DNA of 64,000 nt from Steinernema hermaphroditum (taxonomy: Eukaryota > Nematoda > Chromadorea > Rhabditida > Steinernematidae). Positions 22,074-35,029 of the stretch are shown here, piece by piece. The notes under the pieces were generated by a model. The model saw only the letters and a program-made list of their open reading frames with translations, was not told the DNA's origin and made no database searches. Position numbers and translations under genes: made by a program. How positions within the stretch are numbered: the first letter of the stretch is position 1; every line of letters starts with the position of its first letter. The stretch covers positions 10,132,012 to 10,196,011 of the forward strand of contig CM059623.1 in NCBI GenBank assembly GCA_030435675.1, given 5' to 3'.

Positions 22074-22952
22074 TTAGAGGAGATGAACTCTAAGAGAGTC
22101 ATTACGTGATAATGACAAAAAATGAGCGCTTTGATCACTTTTCCAGCGAAGTTCTCCGCCTTCCACTTGGAGATCTTTCCGGTAGTTGTCAACGACGTCT
22201 TGGTTAAAAGGGAAATCTCTGAATTCAATCGAACAGTCGTTTTTGCCATCCAGCTGCCCAGTGCAGTATCTTTGAAAGAACGCTTCAAACAGATCCATGT
22301 CGAAATCCAAAAAAGGAGCTTCGAGTTGTTCAAAACTTGAAGATCGCACAAATTTGTTCAAAACTGGCAAGATGCTTTCATCGTAGTCGTCCTTCAGTCT
22401 TATAACTTTGACTAAGTTTAGGTCTACTTGCGTGGCAAGAAAATTCTCTCCTGCTTTGTCAAAGTTCGAAATGGATATGGTATGGAATTTCGGGATGAAC
22501 CGAAGTCTTTCGAGAATCAGTTCGAAATAGTCCTTCTCCTCCCGACTCAGTTCGCAGCGGGCAATTAGACGAAAAGGAATGGGGTTGACCAGATGTGGTA
22601 CCACAAAGTCAAGGAATTGAAGAAGCTCCTTTGAAGAACAGGGCGCTGGCACTTCGCCGGGGACGTGCCCGGCAACATCAATGATAACGAGGTACTTAGG
22701 ATTGAAAATGCAGGCCGCCTGATTAGGATCGAGCTCGACCATGCCGCCCCTTGAAGTGGTGATGATCTCTGGTCGCAGTGGGTTTCCCAGCTTCGTGAAG
22801 TTGACCCATCCTTGAATTCTCTTTTCGTAGTGCTCTTCGGCTGCGTGTCCCCATTTGCGGGGCAGTTTCCGGAGTTCTCCTATCGAGCCAAGATGACTTT
22901 TTAAGAGACAAGCTGCGACGTCGTCACAAAAAGAGAACGAGACTGTGTCCAT
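22074..22952 (-). CDS. F-box-like protein of a nematode (Steinernema-type) family
   Basis: Single-exon frame of 292 residues beginning MDTVSFSFCDDVAACLL, the same pattern as the gene at 2725-3651 (MDEVPFKFYESVLAQL). The rest follows the family layout: a W-rich segment (KWGHAAEEHYEKRIQGW), a beta-rich part with KYLVIIDVAGH, then leucine-rich helices with scattered cysteines. I know this as a lineage-expanded family usually annotated as F-box domain-containing; the F-box itself is weak. Intact frame and no intron. The C-terminus (NDSLRVHLL) may be shortened relative to relatives. Confidence 0.65.
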   Translation of the reverse strand: MDTVSFSFCDDVAACLLKSHLGSIGELRKLPRKWGHAAEEHYEKRIQGWVNFTKLGNPLRPEIITTSRGGMVELDPNQAACIFNPKYLVIIDVAGHVPGEVPAPCSSKELLQFLDFVVPHLVNPIPFRLIARCELSREEKDYFELILERLRFIPKFHTISISNFDKAGENFLATQVDLNLVKVIRLKDDYDESILPVLNKFVRSSSFEQLEAPFLDFDMDLFEAFFQRYCTGQLDGKNDCSIEFRDFPFNQDVVDNYRKDLQVEGGELRWKSDQSAHFLSLSRNDSLRVHLL

Positions 22953-23329
22953 GAAACGGAATGCAGCTTACACAATTTTTCTGAAAGTGGGAATTTATTC
23001 GATTCTTAGAGAAAGTCACGCGGGAAGAGGTTCCGATCGATAATACCAGAAGAGGGAGAGAGTCGTGGACTGACCTCTTCCCCGTCTGCAATATAAGCAA
23101 CGTTGGATGTGACCGTTGCATCATCGCTGACCTCCAGTGTGGACGCTGGCCACTCGATCGCATCTCGAAATATCAACTGGACATAAATACGTTATACCCA
23201 CTAAAACGACCTACAGGTCAAAAGATTTACATGATGGATAAAGGAGCGTGCAAGATCTCCAGAACCTCCACCTAGAACTTAAAAACTTAAAAAACCGAAA
23301 AAAAGAAGGCTACCACCGGTACAAAGTGA

Positions 23330-24090
23330 CATCGTCTTATGTGGAAATTAACTGGAAGAGAAGACTATTCAGCACGCAGTGGCCTATGGATCGGAAACGT
23401 TTTCAATCAGTAGAAGATGAGACTAGCGACAGCGCAATGGAGACTGGCTGGAGTCAGACCTCTAAAGCGGGTAATAAACTGTTGGAGTCGAGAAACCGCA
23501 AAAGTAAAGCTGCTACGAAGAGCGTGGAACATGGTGCCCCATTCTGTGCATCGCTACAAATAGTCAACTTTGATTTTTGAAGTCCGCCTTCAGCTGTGTG
23601 AGGAATGTGGCAGGCCTTCTCCTCTAAGGTGTCCGAAGGTATTGAAAAGTTCATCGGGTTGACATGCGGACTGTGTGAGGGCCAATATTATTCGTTCTTC
23701 ATAATCCAGTCCTTGCAGAAGTCGGAAAATAAATAATTGCCTGAGCTAGACACTAGAAGATGATACCAGCGGCAACGCAAAGGAGACTGGTTGGACTCAG
23801 ACTTCGAGAAACAGCAGACGTAGAAGACATCAATAAGCAGCTACGAAGAGGGCGCCCCGTTTTGTGGATCTCCACAATTGGTCAGCTTTGATTTTAGAAT
23901 AAAGGCCACATTTTTTAGAGATTGATTTATTTGTTCGAACATTTGACTGGATTCCGAATGGGAAGACTGTTCGACATATTCACCAGACTTGCGATTCCGA
24001 AATGCGATAATTGAATCAAGGCCCTTTTAGAAGTCTGCTTTCAAGGAATCAGTTGTTGTGTGAGGAATGTGGCAGGCCTTGAGAGTGTGC
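23330..24090 (+). mobile_element. Two decayed retroelement-derived segments in direct repeat
   Basis: Around 23380-23580 the plus strand, allowing frameshifts, reads AVAYGSETFSISR and then LATAQWRLAGVRPLKR. This recalls the LLYASETW...LATAQRRMERRM motif of the RT end at 384-865. A related segment at about 23750-23900 repeats GCTACGAAGAG...GCCCC and a following GTCAGCTTTGATTTT-like tract. GTGTGAGGAATGTGGCAGG occurs at both 23597 and 24059. Many stops and indels are present, so neither segment is functional. Confidence 0.5.
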
Positions 24091-24428
24091 CCAATCCTGG
24101 ACCAGCTTTCATCAACTTTTTGCAAAGTGTCTTACATAATCAGATCCTGGTAAACCGAGGCGTTAATTTTGAGCCATTCCACCATTTTCTCTGCTTCGTT
24201 AATTCTCACAAATAAAAAAAACGAAATTCACAAGTTTCAATGTTTGCAAAAGCATAATTCAGTCATACAGGCCATTCTTATCTTTTCACCATCAGCAACA
24301 CAACCTTGTACCTTGTTATTGTTATTTTGCCCTTATCGTGTCCAGACATTCATCATCCTCGGTTCCACAACGTTCTTCTTCTCTATATAAACACACACTC
24401 CAACCAGAAAGACAAATTCTGCCCTAAT

Positions 24429-25172
24429 ATGAGCGCGAATTTCGTGGTGCTTCTAGTCTTGTCCTTCATTTGTACAAGCCACGGACTGGATGCACCGAGC
24501 AACCCTGCGGAGAAAACGTTCTATGGTAACAAAAATATTCATTTTTCATGTTACTGTACTTGTAGATGTGCTGCCCTCTGAGATCAAAAACTTTCTCAAG
24601 GAGGTATTTACAAACTGTCGCCCGAGAAATGACCCAATCTTATAGGTCACCCCTGAAGACAAGAAGCTAATCAAAGAGCTGTTGCCAGCTTTGGTTGCTG
24701 CTCGAGCTGCCAACCAGTCCTTAACCGACCTCGACGTCTTTGAGATGATTAAACCCAAAAGCGAGTCGTTGTACAACAAAGTGCTCGATCTTAGGAACGC
24801 AATGTTGGCGCACATCAACAAACTGCCCGAGAAATCGAGGAACTTCATCAAAGAGGTACGGTGCTCACAGCGTGATCCAGTGATCTTCTGTAGACCTACG
24901 AGAAAGCCTGGAAAGGAGCTCAAAGCGGAAAGGATCACGTGAGTCAGCTGATGTTCCTCAAGCAGGTCTACGACGGCGCCAAGCAGAAGCTGACCAGAGC
25001 CGAGGTGTTGGAAGTGTACAAGGAGTTTCCCATCGTCGAGAAGATCTTTGAAGACAAGGACGTCAAAACGCTTCTCGAAGCGATCGAAGGGAAATCGAAT
25101 GAGGAGGTGAAGCAGTTCATCAAGGAACATAATGTACATTTGGAACTCACTGTGCCTATGCGTACATCTTGA
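24429..25172 (+). CDS. FAR-type fatty-acid/retinol-binding secreted protein
   Basis: Exons 24429-24525, 24566-24603, 24646-24855 and 24894-25172 give 207 residues. The signal peptide is MSANFVVLLVLSFICTSHG. Family features: DVLPSEIKNFLKEVTPEDKK, then paired helices with HINKLPEKSRNFIKE at the exon 3 end and a final exon rich in Lys/Glu helices (GAKQKLTRAEVLEVYKEFP). The layout aligns with the three-exon FAR gene at 15245-15929, with one extra intron splitting the N-terminal part. A TATA-like CTATATAAAC is near 24383. It is probably a secreted lipid carrier; the lipid specificity cannot be read from sequence. Confidence 0.82.
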
Positions 25173-25464
25173 GTTGAGTAAAATAATATTTTCTTGCAAA
25201 GTAATCCAAGATTACAATCGGAGAGTGGAGGAACCAGTTGTGTCGCCTTGTTTTTGCGTTTCTCTTATATCGATATACCATCTTGAAGCGCGTCAAACAG
25301 AAAGGAGAGTGGCTACAGTGTACAATTCTAGTCTGTTTAAGGAATAGTGTGTAGTTCTCGAGGACCATTGGTTAATATTTAATCACAGACATCAAAACGC
25401 ATGCATTTAGATCCCAAAAAGAACGAATAGGAATAAAATTCTTCTAATGTATTCTTTTGATTCA

Positions 25465-28256
25465 CTAGTAGTGATAGTTGTCATTGCGAACACTGGTCGC
25501 CGTGTATCCTCCTCCGAAGCCATGCCCGTTATCATCCCAGTCAGGCTGAGGCGCGCCCCAGTCGGGTTGTTTGTGGCCGCGAATTTGGCCGACATCGGGA
25601 AGCGGGTCGACTCGAACTGGTTGCTCAGTTGCTCCGTACCCCATGTTCGCTGAAACCACCAAATTTTAGCCTCGAGAGATGTGAGAAGAACTTGCCAGCT
25701 TTGACAGCAAAGTTGTCCGGGTTGTTCCAAGGCTCCTCTTCTTCTTTGGGTTCAGCCCAATCCTGCAACTCTCCGGATGCGTAGACGGCGTAGAAAGTGA
25801 CGCCAGTGAAATGGATCAAACTGGCGAGAAGGAACACCTTTATCCAGCCATGGGAACCGTGCTCTGTGAACTTTTCGGTGACGAACGGACAGGTGAGGCC
25901 GGCGATTGTGCCAATGCCGTTTGAGAACCCCATGAGAATGGCCGCGTAACGAGGAGCGATATCCAGATGATTGACATTGAAGCCGGAGATGGCGAATCCA
26001 CTGCAGCCGACGGCCAGAATGAGTCCGATCACCGCTGTGGTTTCATCGGTAGTGTAGGCCACCATCAGCATGAAGAGAGCCTCTCCACCAAATCCTGAAG
26101 AAGCGATGTCCTATATCTGTGCAAACACGATACAAACCTCCACAATTCATCAATTTTCTGACATTTGTGGTCGACATGATCTTGTTAGCTCGAAGATAGT
26201 CGGCCAGTTGGCCGCCGATTAGGACAATGACTCCCATAACGGCGTGTGGAAGGGCAGCCAGGATACCGCTCTAAACCGACATATCTAAGAGGGGCTGTTT
26301 GTCACGTCTCACGTCATTGATTCGCATTCCGAGGACTTCCTTCATGTAGGTCAGCTGATTCTGGAGGAGAAGGTAGAAGGTCCAACTTCGGGCGAAGTTG
26401 GCGACGATGATGGCGTAGACGGGTTTAGATGTTAGGATTGCTTTCCATGGGATAGTCGAGAACTGAAAGGTTTCTTCTTCAATAGTGCGCCCCCTATTCT
26501 ACATTATGCAGCTGGTACTGGCTGCATTCTAATGTATAACTCAAATTACATCGACCTTCGGCGTCTAATTGTTTGTCGCCATCAAAATTCAATAACTCGG
26601 CAATCATCTCAGCCGTAAACATAATTTAAGCCACAAACACGGTTAACCGATCGGAGCCAATTCGTCATCGCACCTTCGGCGCAAACAGCCAATTCCTCAG
26701 AACCATTTATGAGCATTTGGCATTTTCTGCCATGGTGATCCTAACATTTCAACGTGTTTTCCGTGCCGCCACATTAAACACAGCTTTCAAACAAACATAC
26801 CGTAGGATGCGTCATGGAAACGTGACCGATGGACTCCTCGATGTGTTTCTTTTCTTCCATGGATATGGTGGGGTGGCAGCTCGGCTTCTCGTATGTCATC
26901 GAGAACCAGAAGACCGACCATATTACTCCAGCGACGCCTAAGAGAAGATGCTGTTGGGGGCTAAGGGATAGCTCATTTACCATAGAGATAAAAGGGAGTC
27001 GACCAGTCAACATAGGATACCAAGAAGGCGCTCACGGGTAATCCGAGAACAGCTCCTGCATATGAACCAGTGAAGGCAGTGGTGGCCAGCTTGGAACGTT
27101 CCATTGGCGGAGCCCAGTAGCGCCACACCCCGTGCATGGCCGGGTAGCTGACTCCCTGTACGAGACCCTGCATCATCTGGATGACGACGACGAAAGTGTC
27201 CGATTTGGAGTTGAAGGCGAAAGGGAGAATTATGTTGAGAAAGGACGCCACTCCAATGGCGATTCCGAAGAGCTTGTTTGGAGCGAATTTGGCAGCTAAG
27301 AATCCGGCCGGCACTTGAGTTATCAAGTAGCCGTAGAAGAAGGAACTCTCCATGACTCCGAGTTCCGTTCGTGTCCAGTTGAATTCGTGTTGCTGAAACG
27401 GATATTCTTCAACGTGATATGTTACAAGCCGTTTTATAGGATACTGACATGCACGGCTCCATCTTAGCCGAGTTTTTCACAATTTCGGGCAAGTGGATCA
27501 GTCGAATTCCAGCTGTTCATAGCCGTACTTTATATGTTTACCATAGCTACAATTCGCTCAACCGGAAGTAGCTGTTAGAATAACGCTCTTCAACGATTCG
27601 AATAAATGCTTTACATTCGTGGAATGCGCAAAAATTTGTCAAACGACGCGGAAAGCACATGTTTTAGGAAAGGCGCAAAGATGGCACAATAATTACAACT
27701 TACATGTTTTCGTCCATACGGATCGGTGTAGTTTCTGAACATGTGGTTCTTGGCGGCGCCAAAGTTGCATCGAATGCCGAAAACAATGACGAATCCGATG
27801 TTGGCCAGAATCGCCAACTGCCAGCGTTTCCGGCATTTGCACAACGAGCAATTGTCGACGGCCTGCAGACACAACGTCACTTCCGCCTTTCCAAAAGGGA
27901 CCCACCTTGAGAATCGGATTCGCGTGCACCTCCAGCACGTTCGACTCGTCGTAGGTGTAGGTGCTGTTGGCCTCGTCCATCTCGTAACCACCTTCTCCGA
28001 GACGTGTGCCGTTGGCGTTTCCAATGCGTTGTTTGTTAATAAATCTAAAACGGTCAAAAGTCCTAATTTATTCGACGACAACGACGAAATCGCGCTGATT
28101 TATGACTTCGGCGTTTCGAGGGGTGTGCCACAAAAAGCGGCGGTCGATGGCGGGGCGGAGGGCTCACCTGGACAGAGGCTGCTTGCACTCGTTGAGTAGC
28201 TGCTTCGAAGGGTCGACGAAACGGTTCTGGAAGGTCGACGGAATTTGCTCCGCCAT
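25465..28256 (-). CDS. eat-4: Vesicular glutamate transporter, EAT-4/SLC17 type
   Basis: Loads glutamate into synaptic vesicles. Exons 28256-28168, 28044-27906, 27862-27704, 27392-26981, 26937-26801, 26462-26313, 26270-26138, 26094-25696 and 25649-25465 give 600 residues. Twelve-TM major facilitator of the SLC17 family: [10 protein letters not shown] (conserved Arg107), the loop [84 protein letters not shown] and [16 protein letters not shown]. These fit nematode EAT-4 better than the sialin-like SLC17 members. The C-terminal tail is Gly/Asp/Pro-rich and cytoplasmic. Intron 8 uses a GC donor (CTG|GCAAGT) at 25695; intron 5 is 338 bp. The first exon (MAEQIPSTF) is the least certain part. Confidence 0.93.
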
Positions 28257-31200
28257 CTGACCGTTTGGAACTGAAAGGAAGGGGTTAGACTGATGGAATG
28301 GAAAGTTCGTAGATCGCGGATATCTGAGGGAATAGCAGACCCAGTCAGAAGAACGAGTGGGATAAAGTGACGCGATTTTGAAAGTCACTTATGGTCGACT
28401 GACTTTCATCCCCGCCCACATGACATTGAAATCTTCTAATGCATGCTGGAGTTTTTTTGCTGGAATTTTTCTATCCGATTTAGATTTTGAATCACAAACG
28501 TTTCACACCCACCCACACTGTCGACAAAACGTTGATCACTGACGTCCTTAAGCACACAAAGCCTGGAACTGACAGCTACGGTACACTATCACTCACAAAG
28601 TACTTAGAGGAGATCGATAAATTAAGATTCCGTCCGCTCATCCAGGGAAAACATTCCAAGCCGATGTTGACACATCAGTCACATATGAAGAGGGCGTAAA
28701 ATAGATGCATTTGTGATCGTGTGTTTATGTTATTCATGTCACTATGGTTATGGATATCAGAAGGCGGACAATGAACTGGACTGCACTGTTGGGTGAAAAG
28801 CAGACGGCTCTAATTAACGTCGTTTACACAAATATTTTGGTTCTACACCTATAGCAGCTGGTTTTCTAATAACCGCCAGAAGTCCTTCCTCTTTTCGGCG
28901 GTTTTATAAACAAGTTACAGTACCCCCAGTTAAAAACTATCTATGGACAGAAGATACTCCCTGCAAAATGGCCGTCTGAACGGTTGAAAAATAAACCATT
29001 AGGGTTATTAAATCTACTTTCAGCGTGGGGACAATAAAGATAGTCCGTTAAGTGCTAAATAGCCAATCATGGAGATTCGTTATTGGCGCTGTAAGACCAG
29101 CTGTGAAATAGAGACGCTGAACGCAATAGTATAAGCCCACTTTTCATTTAGAACCTGCCCTCATGAATATCGAATAAGTGTTCCAAATATGTCCTTGGCG
29201 CTAACTACTGAATAACGGTAGACCGATTCCCGCTTACTTGGACTGTCTGAAATAAAATGGGGAATGTTTGCAGACAGTCTCCTCGGGGTCTGTTTCAGTC
29301 CTCATTGCAGGGACAAGCTGGTCGTTCTTATATAGCTCAACAAAGGTGAATACGACTCCTAAATAGGTTATCCAAAGACAATCATTCTTGCCCTGTAGAT
29401 CCACAGCTAGTTATGGTAACGATGGTCAACAAAAGAGCTTAGTGTTCCTCAGTGATGCGAAAAGGGGGTTGAGTGAGGCGAGGGCTACTGTATCGCCACG
29501 CAGCCAACAAGAACCTATGCACATAAACAATATGAGCGACGCAACACATCGGCAGAGGAAAGCCGCAAATCGCCAATCAAGGTGTGCCTCGACGGCGGCG
29601 CCGGAAGCCCGACGACCCCTGAGGCGAAGCAAAGTTGCGCACTGAGGGCGGCGTGAATAGAATGACGCGCGGGAGTGACGGCGCCGACAGCGCTTCGATG
29701 TCACAAGTGATTACGGTGAATTATTAATGAAAACGCCGAAGCGAAAGTCGAAAGGCGAAGTAGTCGATTATTAATCGTGCGATGAAGACGACGGCGGAGG
29801 AGGAGCGGAGGATGTTGTGCTCAAGGAGGTGCACTAGGAAGAGGCCGGGATGGCAGTGGGGATAAGGTTTCCCGATTATGGATGTTGACATGCATAATCG
29901 GAGCGCAGCTGAAAGTTTTGCTTCGAGCGCAGCGCACTTTACGGGAAAGCACAACACTTCAACGCGAACGAATATGACTTTTTTGGAACAGCAAGAAGCG
30001 AATAGGCCATAAATATTAGATGCGGATAGGTTAATGGAGCGCTTGTGATTTTAGGGGTAACTTGAGTAAGAATGATTTCATAGTGCAAGTAGGCCGGTTC
30101 AGTGAAACAATGGAAGACGATGCGCAAAGTTCCCTAAGACAAGACAAGCAGATTCGCCCACACTGAGGTGCTGCGGCCATACAGAACAGATCGTCTAGGA
30201 TTTGACCGGCATTGAAGACGAGTATCATATCCCGGCAGCTTCTTTTAGGCGCCGTGTGAGTGACTTCCAAGGGCGATCTTCTTGCGGTTTTGCACCAAAA
30301 CAACAGTCAACTTGAGCGTGGGCATGCGTAACTATTCAACTTCAACTCCAAGTCCAACGAATCTAGGAAGTAGTCCAGGCTCACCACGTATGTCCGTGAT
30401 AGGAATGTGTCGGCACAATTATTGAAGCCCACCTGCCTACGCCCGCCATTAAGAATTCGCAGATGGAAACGTCCATCTTATTAGAAAGGTCAAGCCGTGC
30501 GGAAACTTCCATCAGGCGGAAGGATGCGATGTTCCGCCCAAACGCACGTTAATGCAATTAGTCATGTTTTCGAATAGCATCAGCGCGGATGAGCCGATCT
30601 TAGATAGGGACAGCTTTAGCTGGACAGGTGGATTGAACCTTCGAGCATTTCCGCCTTTGTATCAGGAACGACATATGGATTGAGTAAATTGCAGGTGATT
30701 CGATGGGTTTGGCTCAGCAGGTGTCTTTGTTGTAGCTGGAAATTATCGAAACTGTGATTTTTAGGGAAGACTTTATGATTAATGAAACACTTGTGCAACA
30801 TAGGAAACGCTCTTGCCAAAGTCTTCCTCGATCAAATGAACCATGCAACCAAAAAATCAAAAATTAAACCGCTTCAGCAAACCAATTTGTGACTGAATTA
30901 GCAAGCGGGCTGTGGATCGAGCAGAATTCTGCGAATCGAAAAGTTCATCTGATTCTGCAAACGCTAAAAATTGAATAATCCATTCAAACAACTGAACGTA
31001 CATGAGGTTCCAGGAAAAACGAATGTTTACGTGGAGACTTCCGCGGAGGCGATCAAATCCCTGCTTAGCGGGATTTTATTATAAATGAGCTTAGAATCAC
31101 ACCAGTAGAGATAATAAAACACAGTGACTTTCTATTTTTATGAGAACATTGAAATTCGTAGAAGAAAGCTATAGAAGCTCTGTTTCAAGGAACTTCGCCG

Positions 31201-31394
31201 TCACTCTCACTCAACTTCAAAACCTTTACTGCTTCAAAATAGGCTTAACCTCGCGTACGTATGTCTTGTTCAGCTCAGTAGGAACAATACCAAGGAAATC
31301 GTCAGTCATCAAGCCTGAATATAACAACCGAGGAGAAAATATAAATTTCCACTACTTATATTGGTCTTTGTATTCGTGCCGATCGGTCCGTTCG

Positions 31395-31570
31395 CTCTTA
31401 CAAAAATGAGTTGACTGAGCGAGCGGTCGTTCTTGGCGCGATGATTGCAACTCGGCTCCCAGAAGGCCTGGAGCACCAGGTAGCCGTGGAGGATTATGAC
31501 AAAGGAGACCATAACCAAAGCCTGACTCCACCCGCGCCGCCCGAAGAAACTTTAAAGTTGGGATCGGACG
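31395..31570 (+). repeat. Dispersed repeat family, degenerate copy
   Basis: Shares GAGCGGTCGTTCT-GGC, a following CGCGATGATTGC-like block and ACCCGCGCCGCCCGAAGAA with the longest copy at 43540-43960. Diverged and without terminal repeats that I can see. Confidence 0.5.
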
Positions 31571-33380
31571 GGCGAGGAAAAAATATTAATTCCAATACTT
31601 TTTACAGAAGACAAGCGTTTAAAAATTATACATAGAGACTCTACGCTGATGATCCTGCAGAAGATTTAAGCAGATTCTCAAAATTCCTCCATCCGAGATA
31701 AAAAATAACTGAAAACAAAATTATGTAAGATGTTCATGTGATTAACTTGCTTTTGTGTGGACGATAACGTGCCTCCAAAAAGAAGAATTCGAAGAAAATT
31801 TGGCGATAAGAACCTGGAGGCCAATAAATACATATAGCACCTTTTGCTTCCTAAACTTCGAGTCAAAGGATTTCAGCTGATGTCCTCTCTATCCATACAA
31901 ACAGAAAATTTAAGACTGCTACAGATGGGCATCTTTGCGATTATTTCCTAAGAAGGATTCTAATAGGAATGCTTCTTTTTTTTATTTGTTGGTTATGAAG
32001 CGCCTTTCAGAGCAACAGGGCGCTTGTCGGCAGCAAACAGGAACCAACGTGTTTAATTTATGTAGCACGCAGCGAGAAGTAATTGGCGCACGGAAATAAT
32101 GGCCCTTCGAGAGGGGCGCGCGAAGGCACACGTCAAATATGTGTAATTGACGAAAAGCACTTAGCTCCGCAAAGCGATTTGCCCGACGGCCCGCTTAGGG
32201 CCGAAGTCAAATAAACGCCTCATGACGTCACCTTACCTGTTCACCACTTTTTGTGCAATTTGCAGGTGTTCCCTCTTCTCGGGGGACCAATTTGTGGAAG
32301 CTAAGTGAATTTATCGCTGCTCGCTATCGTGTAATTCCATTATGGAAATGGAATCCACATCGATTTATCTCGTTCGCACCTAAAAGGTGAGGCAATGGCA
32401 TTTTAGGGACTGATTTATGACCACGAAATGTCGCCTGAAATAGGAGGTGCAGCAACACGCGGCTCGTTTTGTACATAATTGGCTGGAGATGAACGGCGGC
32501 CCGGCGGGCGGAGGGCTTCTCGGGGTGAGGGACCGTCGTGCACTTGTCACTTTAATGAAAAACAACTAAGGAAAAGTGGCGCTGATCGGCCGGGAATGGA
32601 TGCAAAGAAGGATGAGGTGTGTGAGAGATTAGTTCACGTCACGAAGACAGACACTTCCGGATTGTCACCGCGGAGGTCTTTGGGGTTCTGCAAAGCCTCG
32701 GATCTGGTAATGACGATTCCGATAAAATAAGTGGAAGGAAAAGAGAAAATATAATTAACTAATTTGAGTGATTTTTACTATCGCAGGTCATCGACATCCA
32801 GCGCATGAAAGCTGTAATAGCCACAGCAGAAGCAGAAAGCTTATGGAATGACAATGTTTCAGTGACAACAGAATTTTGTGTGGATAGATCGTGTGAATCA
32901 CTGATTGGGTGTGATCGGGTACGATATGTTTTTGCATAGAGCCATATATACAGCCATGAGCCACGTACACAGGATGCGACATTCCAATACAGTTCATCTG
33001 TCAAAAAATACACTCATTCGAGGATAATGGAGAGATGCTGGACAATAGCATAATTCTGGGACGAGGACACATCGCCGCTAGAAGGACCCGACACCTCAGT
33101 TTAGAAGAGTAATAACAATGCTTCTTCCGTAATAACAACAACACGTATGAATGCAGGTCAGACCCAATAATAAAGAAGGATTCACATATGCACTTGCGTC
33201 ACATCCTCTACGATTTGAAAGCATCTTTAGAATTGTACGTGGTGAGCCGGTGAAGCTCATACGTGGGCTGTGGACCCATCACGGTTTTTACACGATTTTA
33301 CACGATTTATCTTCCCGAATCAACGGCTTACGCCGTGCAGGACGTCTCATATATGCACAAAGAAGACCATAGTCACACCG

Positions 33381-33650
33381 TGGTCGCTGATTTTCTTCTG
33401 ATTTCGGTGGAGCAGACGAATCCGAATAGAATGCAGCGCTCCCATTAGTTTGCACGGGCATCGAAGTCGTGAAGAGCTGATTCCGGAAGTGAAATAGCGG
33501 TGGAGTAGAGCCAACGGAGCGGAGAGTCATCTTCGGTTCGGCTGGCGGCGCGGACTTCGGAGTTGCAACGCTTCTTCGGCTTCTCTGGCGGCGCGGGTAG
33601 AGTCGGGCGGTCGTGACGGGCTTTTTGGCGAGACGGTTTTTTGAGTCGTT
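33381..33650 (-). repeat. Dispersed repeat family, degenerate copy
   Basis: On the minus strand it reads TCTCGCCAAAAAGCC...ACCCGCGCCGCC...AACTCCGAAGTC, in the same order as in the copy at 43540-43960. The open frame across it (33288-33680) is repeat-derived and not called as a gene. Confidence 0.55.
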
Positions 33651-34547
33651 GAACCACCCCGAAGTATGACCATAAACCATGTCAAGAGAGCAATTCGCGA
33701 GCTCTAGCGAACAATTAGCAGCTATAATTGCTATTTTATGTCCTCAAAAAGAAACAGCCTGAACATTGCTGTTCACTTAGGACACAAGAGGTTCTGTTTT
33801 ACAATATCGAGTCATAACTCCACTCTAATAAGTTTTTTAATCATAAAGAATCAAACATAGATTTCTGAATGACCTTCTACAATGTACTTGTTCTCTGTAA
33901 AGATTGAAAGTTCGGAGAATCAGATGAGTCTAGAAAGGCCTCCATCGGAAAAAAAAAACAAAAAAAGAGTTTTCGATCGAAAGGTCAACTCCATCTGAGG
34001 ACAAAAGTCCTTTTGAAATCAAACACCCTCACTCTTTTCGGGACACTAAAGCTGACGAAAGTCGCCAAACAAAGCGATTACCTCAGTCGGCACATCTCGG
34101 ATTACACTTGGGCCTATTCGAAAATTAAAATTGATCTCACTCGTCGTCTCGCGTTCGCGACTCGCATGACGCCACTCGAGAGCGATTAAAGGGCACTTAA
34201 AGGCGACATCTCGAATGCGGACCTTCCTCTGTAGACGACATCGGCTTCTGCTTCCCTAAAGACGACAAGTCAAGAGAAACCTAATGATAATAACATCTTT
34301 TGGCATCGGCCGTCCCTGTTTTAGCCAACATTACTTTATTGATATGAACATGATGTTTGCGAGGAGATGGACTCCATTGTCTGCCCGACGTTCCTTCTCC
34401 TTCTGAGCATCTAACCGCATCGGAGGATACAAACTGGTCGATTGGCCGAGCTAACCACATGTACTTTTATTGCAACGAACTTATTCTCGAGCGTCGCATG
34501 TTCCATGTCACCTACTGCTTCTCTCCCCATTTTCCGTCCAAGGCATC

Positions 34548-34834
34548 CTAGAAGTGAGGACCGTCGTAGAAATATTTGGCGCCGCACAACAGCTCAAAGT
34601 ACTTGTTGCGATCATCCTCGGACAGTTCCTTGAGTCCTTTGGCGAAGGCCTGCATGTCAGCGGCCGACGGCTTCTTTTCCGCCCCGTGAACCTTCTTCTC
34701 GTAAGGGCGCGGATATGCTCTCCAATGTGAATAATGATGAATACCTACCGACTCATAAACAGCTTGGGCGGCAGGAGGCAGCGCCTTCACCTCATCCTCG
34801 AGTTTCTGGGCGTTTTCTCGTTGGAGATCCTTTT
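34548..34834 (-). pseudogene. 3' fragment of a FAR gene
   Basis: Two minus-strand pieces, about 34834-34749 and 34697-34548, read ENAQKLEDEVKALPPAAQ then AVYES, and KKVHGAEKKPSAADMQAF through FELLCGAKYFYDGPHF. They align with the end of exon 2 and exon 3 of the FAR gene at 38542-39229 (AYAS|AKEVFGGG..., KLQSLSESEREEFF, KKFYNSDAF). The signal peptide, first exon and start of exon 2 are missing; the upstream sequence is unrelated. It is most simply a truncated relic, though a gene using a distant first exon is not excluded. Confidence 0.65.
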
Positions 34835-35029
34835 ATAGCGGAGAACTAGTGTATTATTTTTGGATTAGCTGTGTCTAATAAGGGTTCACCGCGATTTCTG
34901 CCCCAACAGGGACGGCTGATCACTAGTAGGGCAGCGGTAACTAAAAGAAAATTGAACTTCGAGTGCACGTCGACTTTTCGAGTCTATATTCTTGAATGGG
35001 CCTGAAACACCAAGGAGCCGTAGTTCCAC

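Larger units (their letters stand above)
28257..34547. other. 6.3 kb gene-free region upstream of eat-4
   Basis: I find no convincing gene on either strand. Open frames at 28487, 29388, 30031 and 33288 have odd composition and no splice signals. The segment 29500-29950 is GC-rich, and 32020-32400 holds several short motifs, including TGACGTCA at about 32223-32230. Two degenerate copies of a dispersed repeat lie at 31395-31570 and 33381-33650. In a genome this compact, such a gap next to a neuronal gene may carry regulatory elements; that is inference only. Confidence 0.5.

Noticed and set aside
29388..29704. Open frames on both strands in a GC-rich block
   Set aside because: Composition-driven, Arg/Ala-rich, no introns or motifs.
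33288..33680. 130-residue minus frame (Arg/Pro/Ser-rich)
   Set aside because: It lies over the dispersed repeat and parallels similar frames in other copies, so it is repeat-derived.
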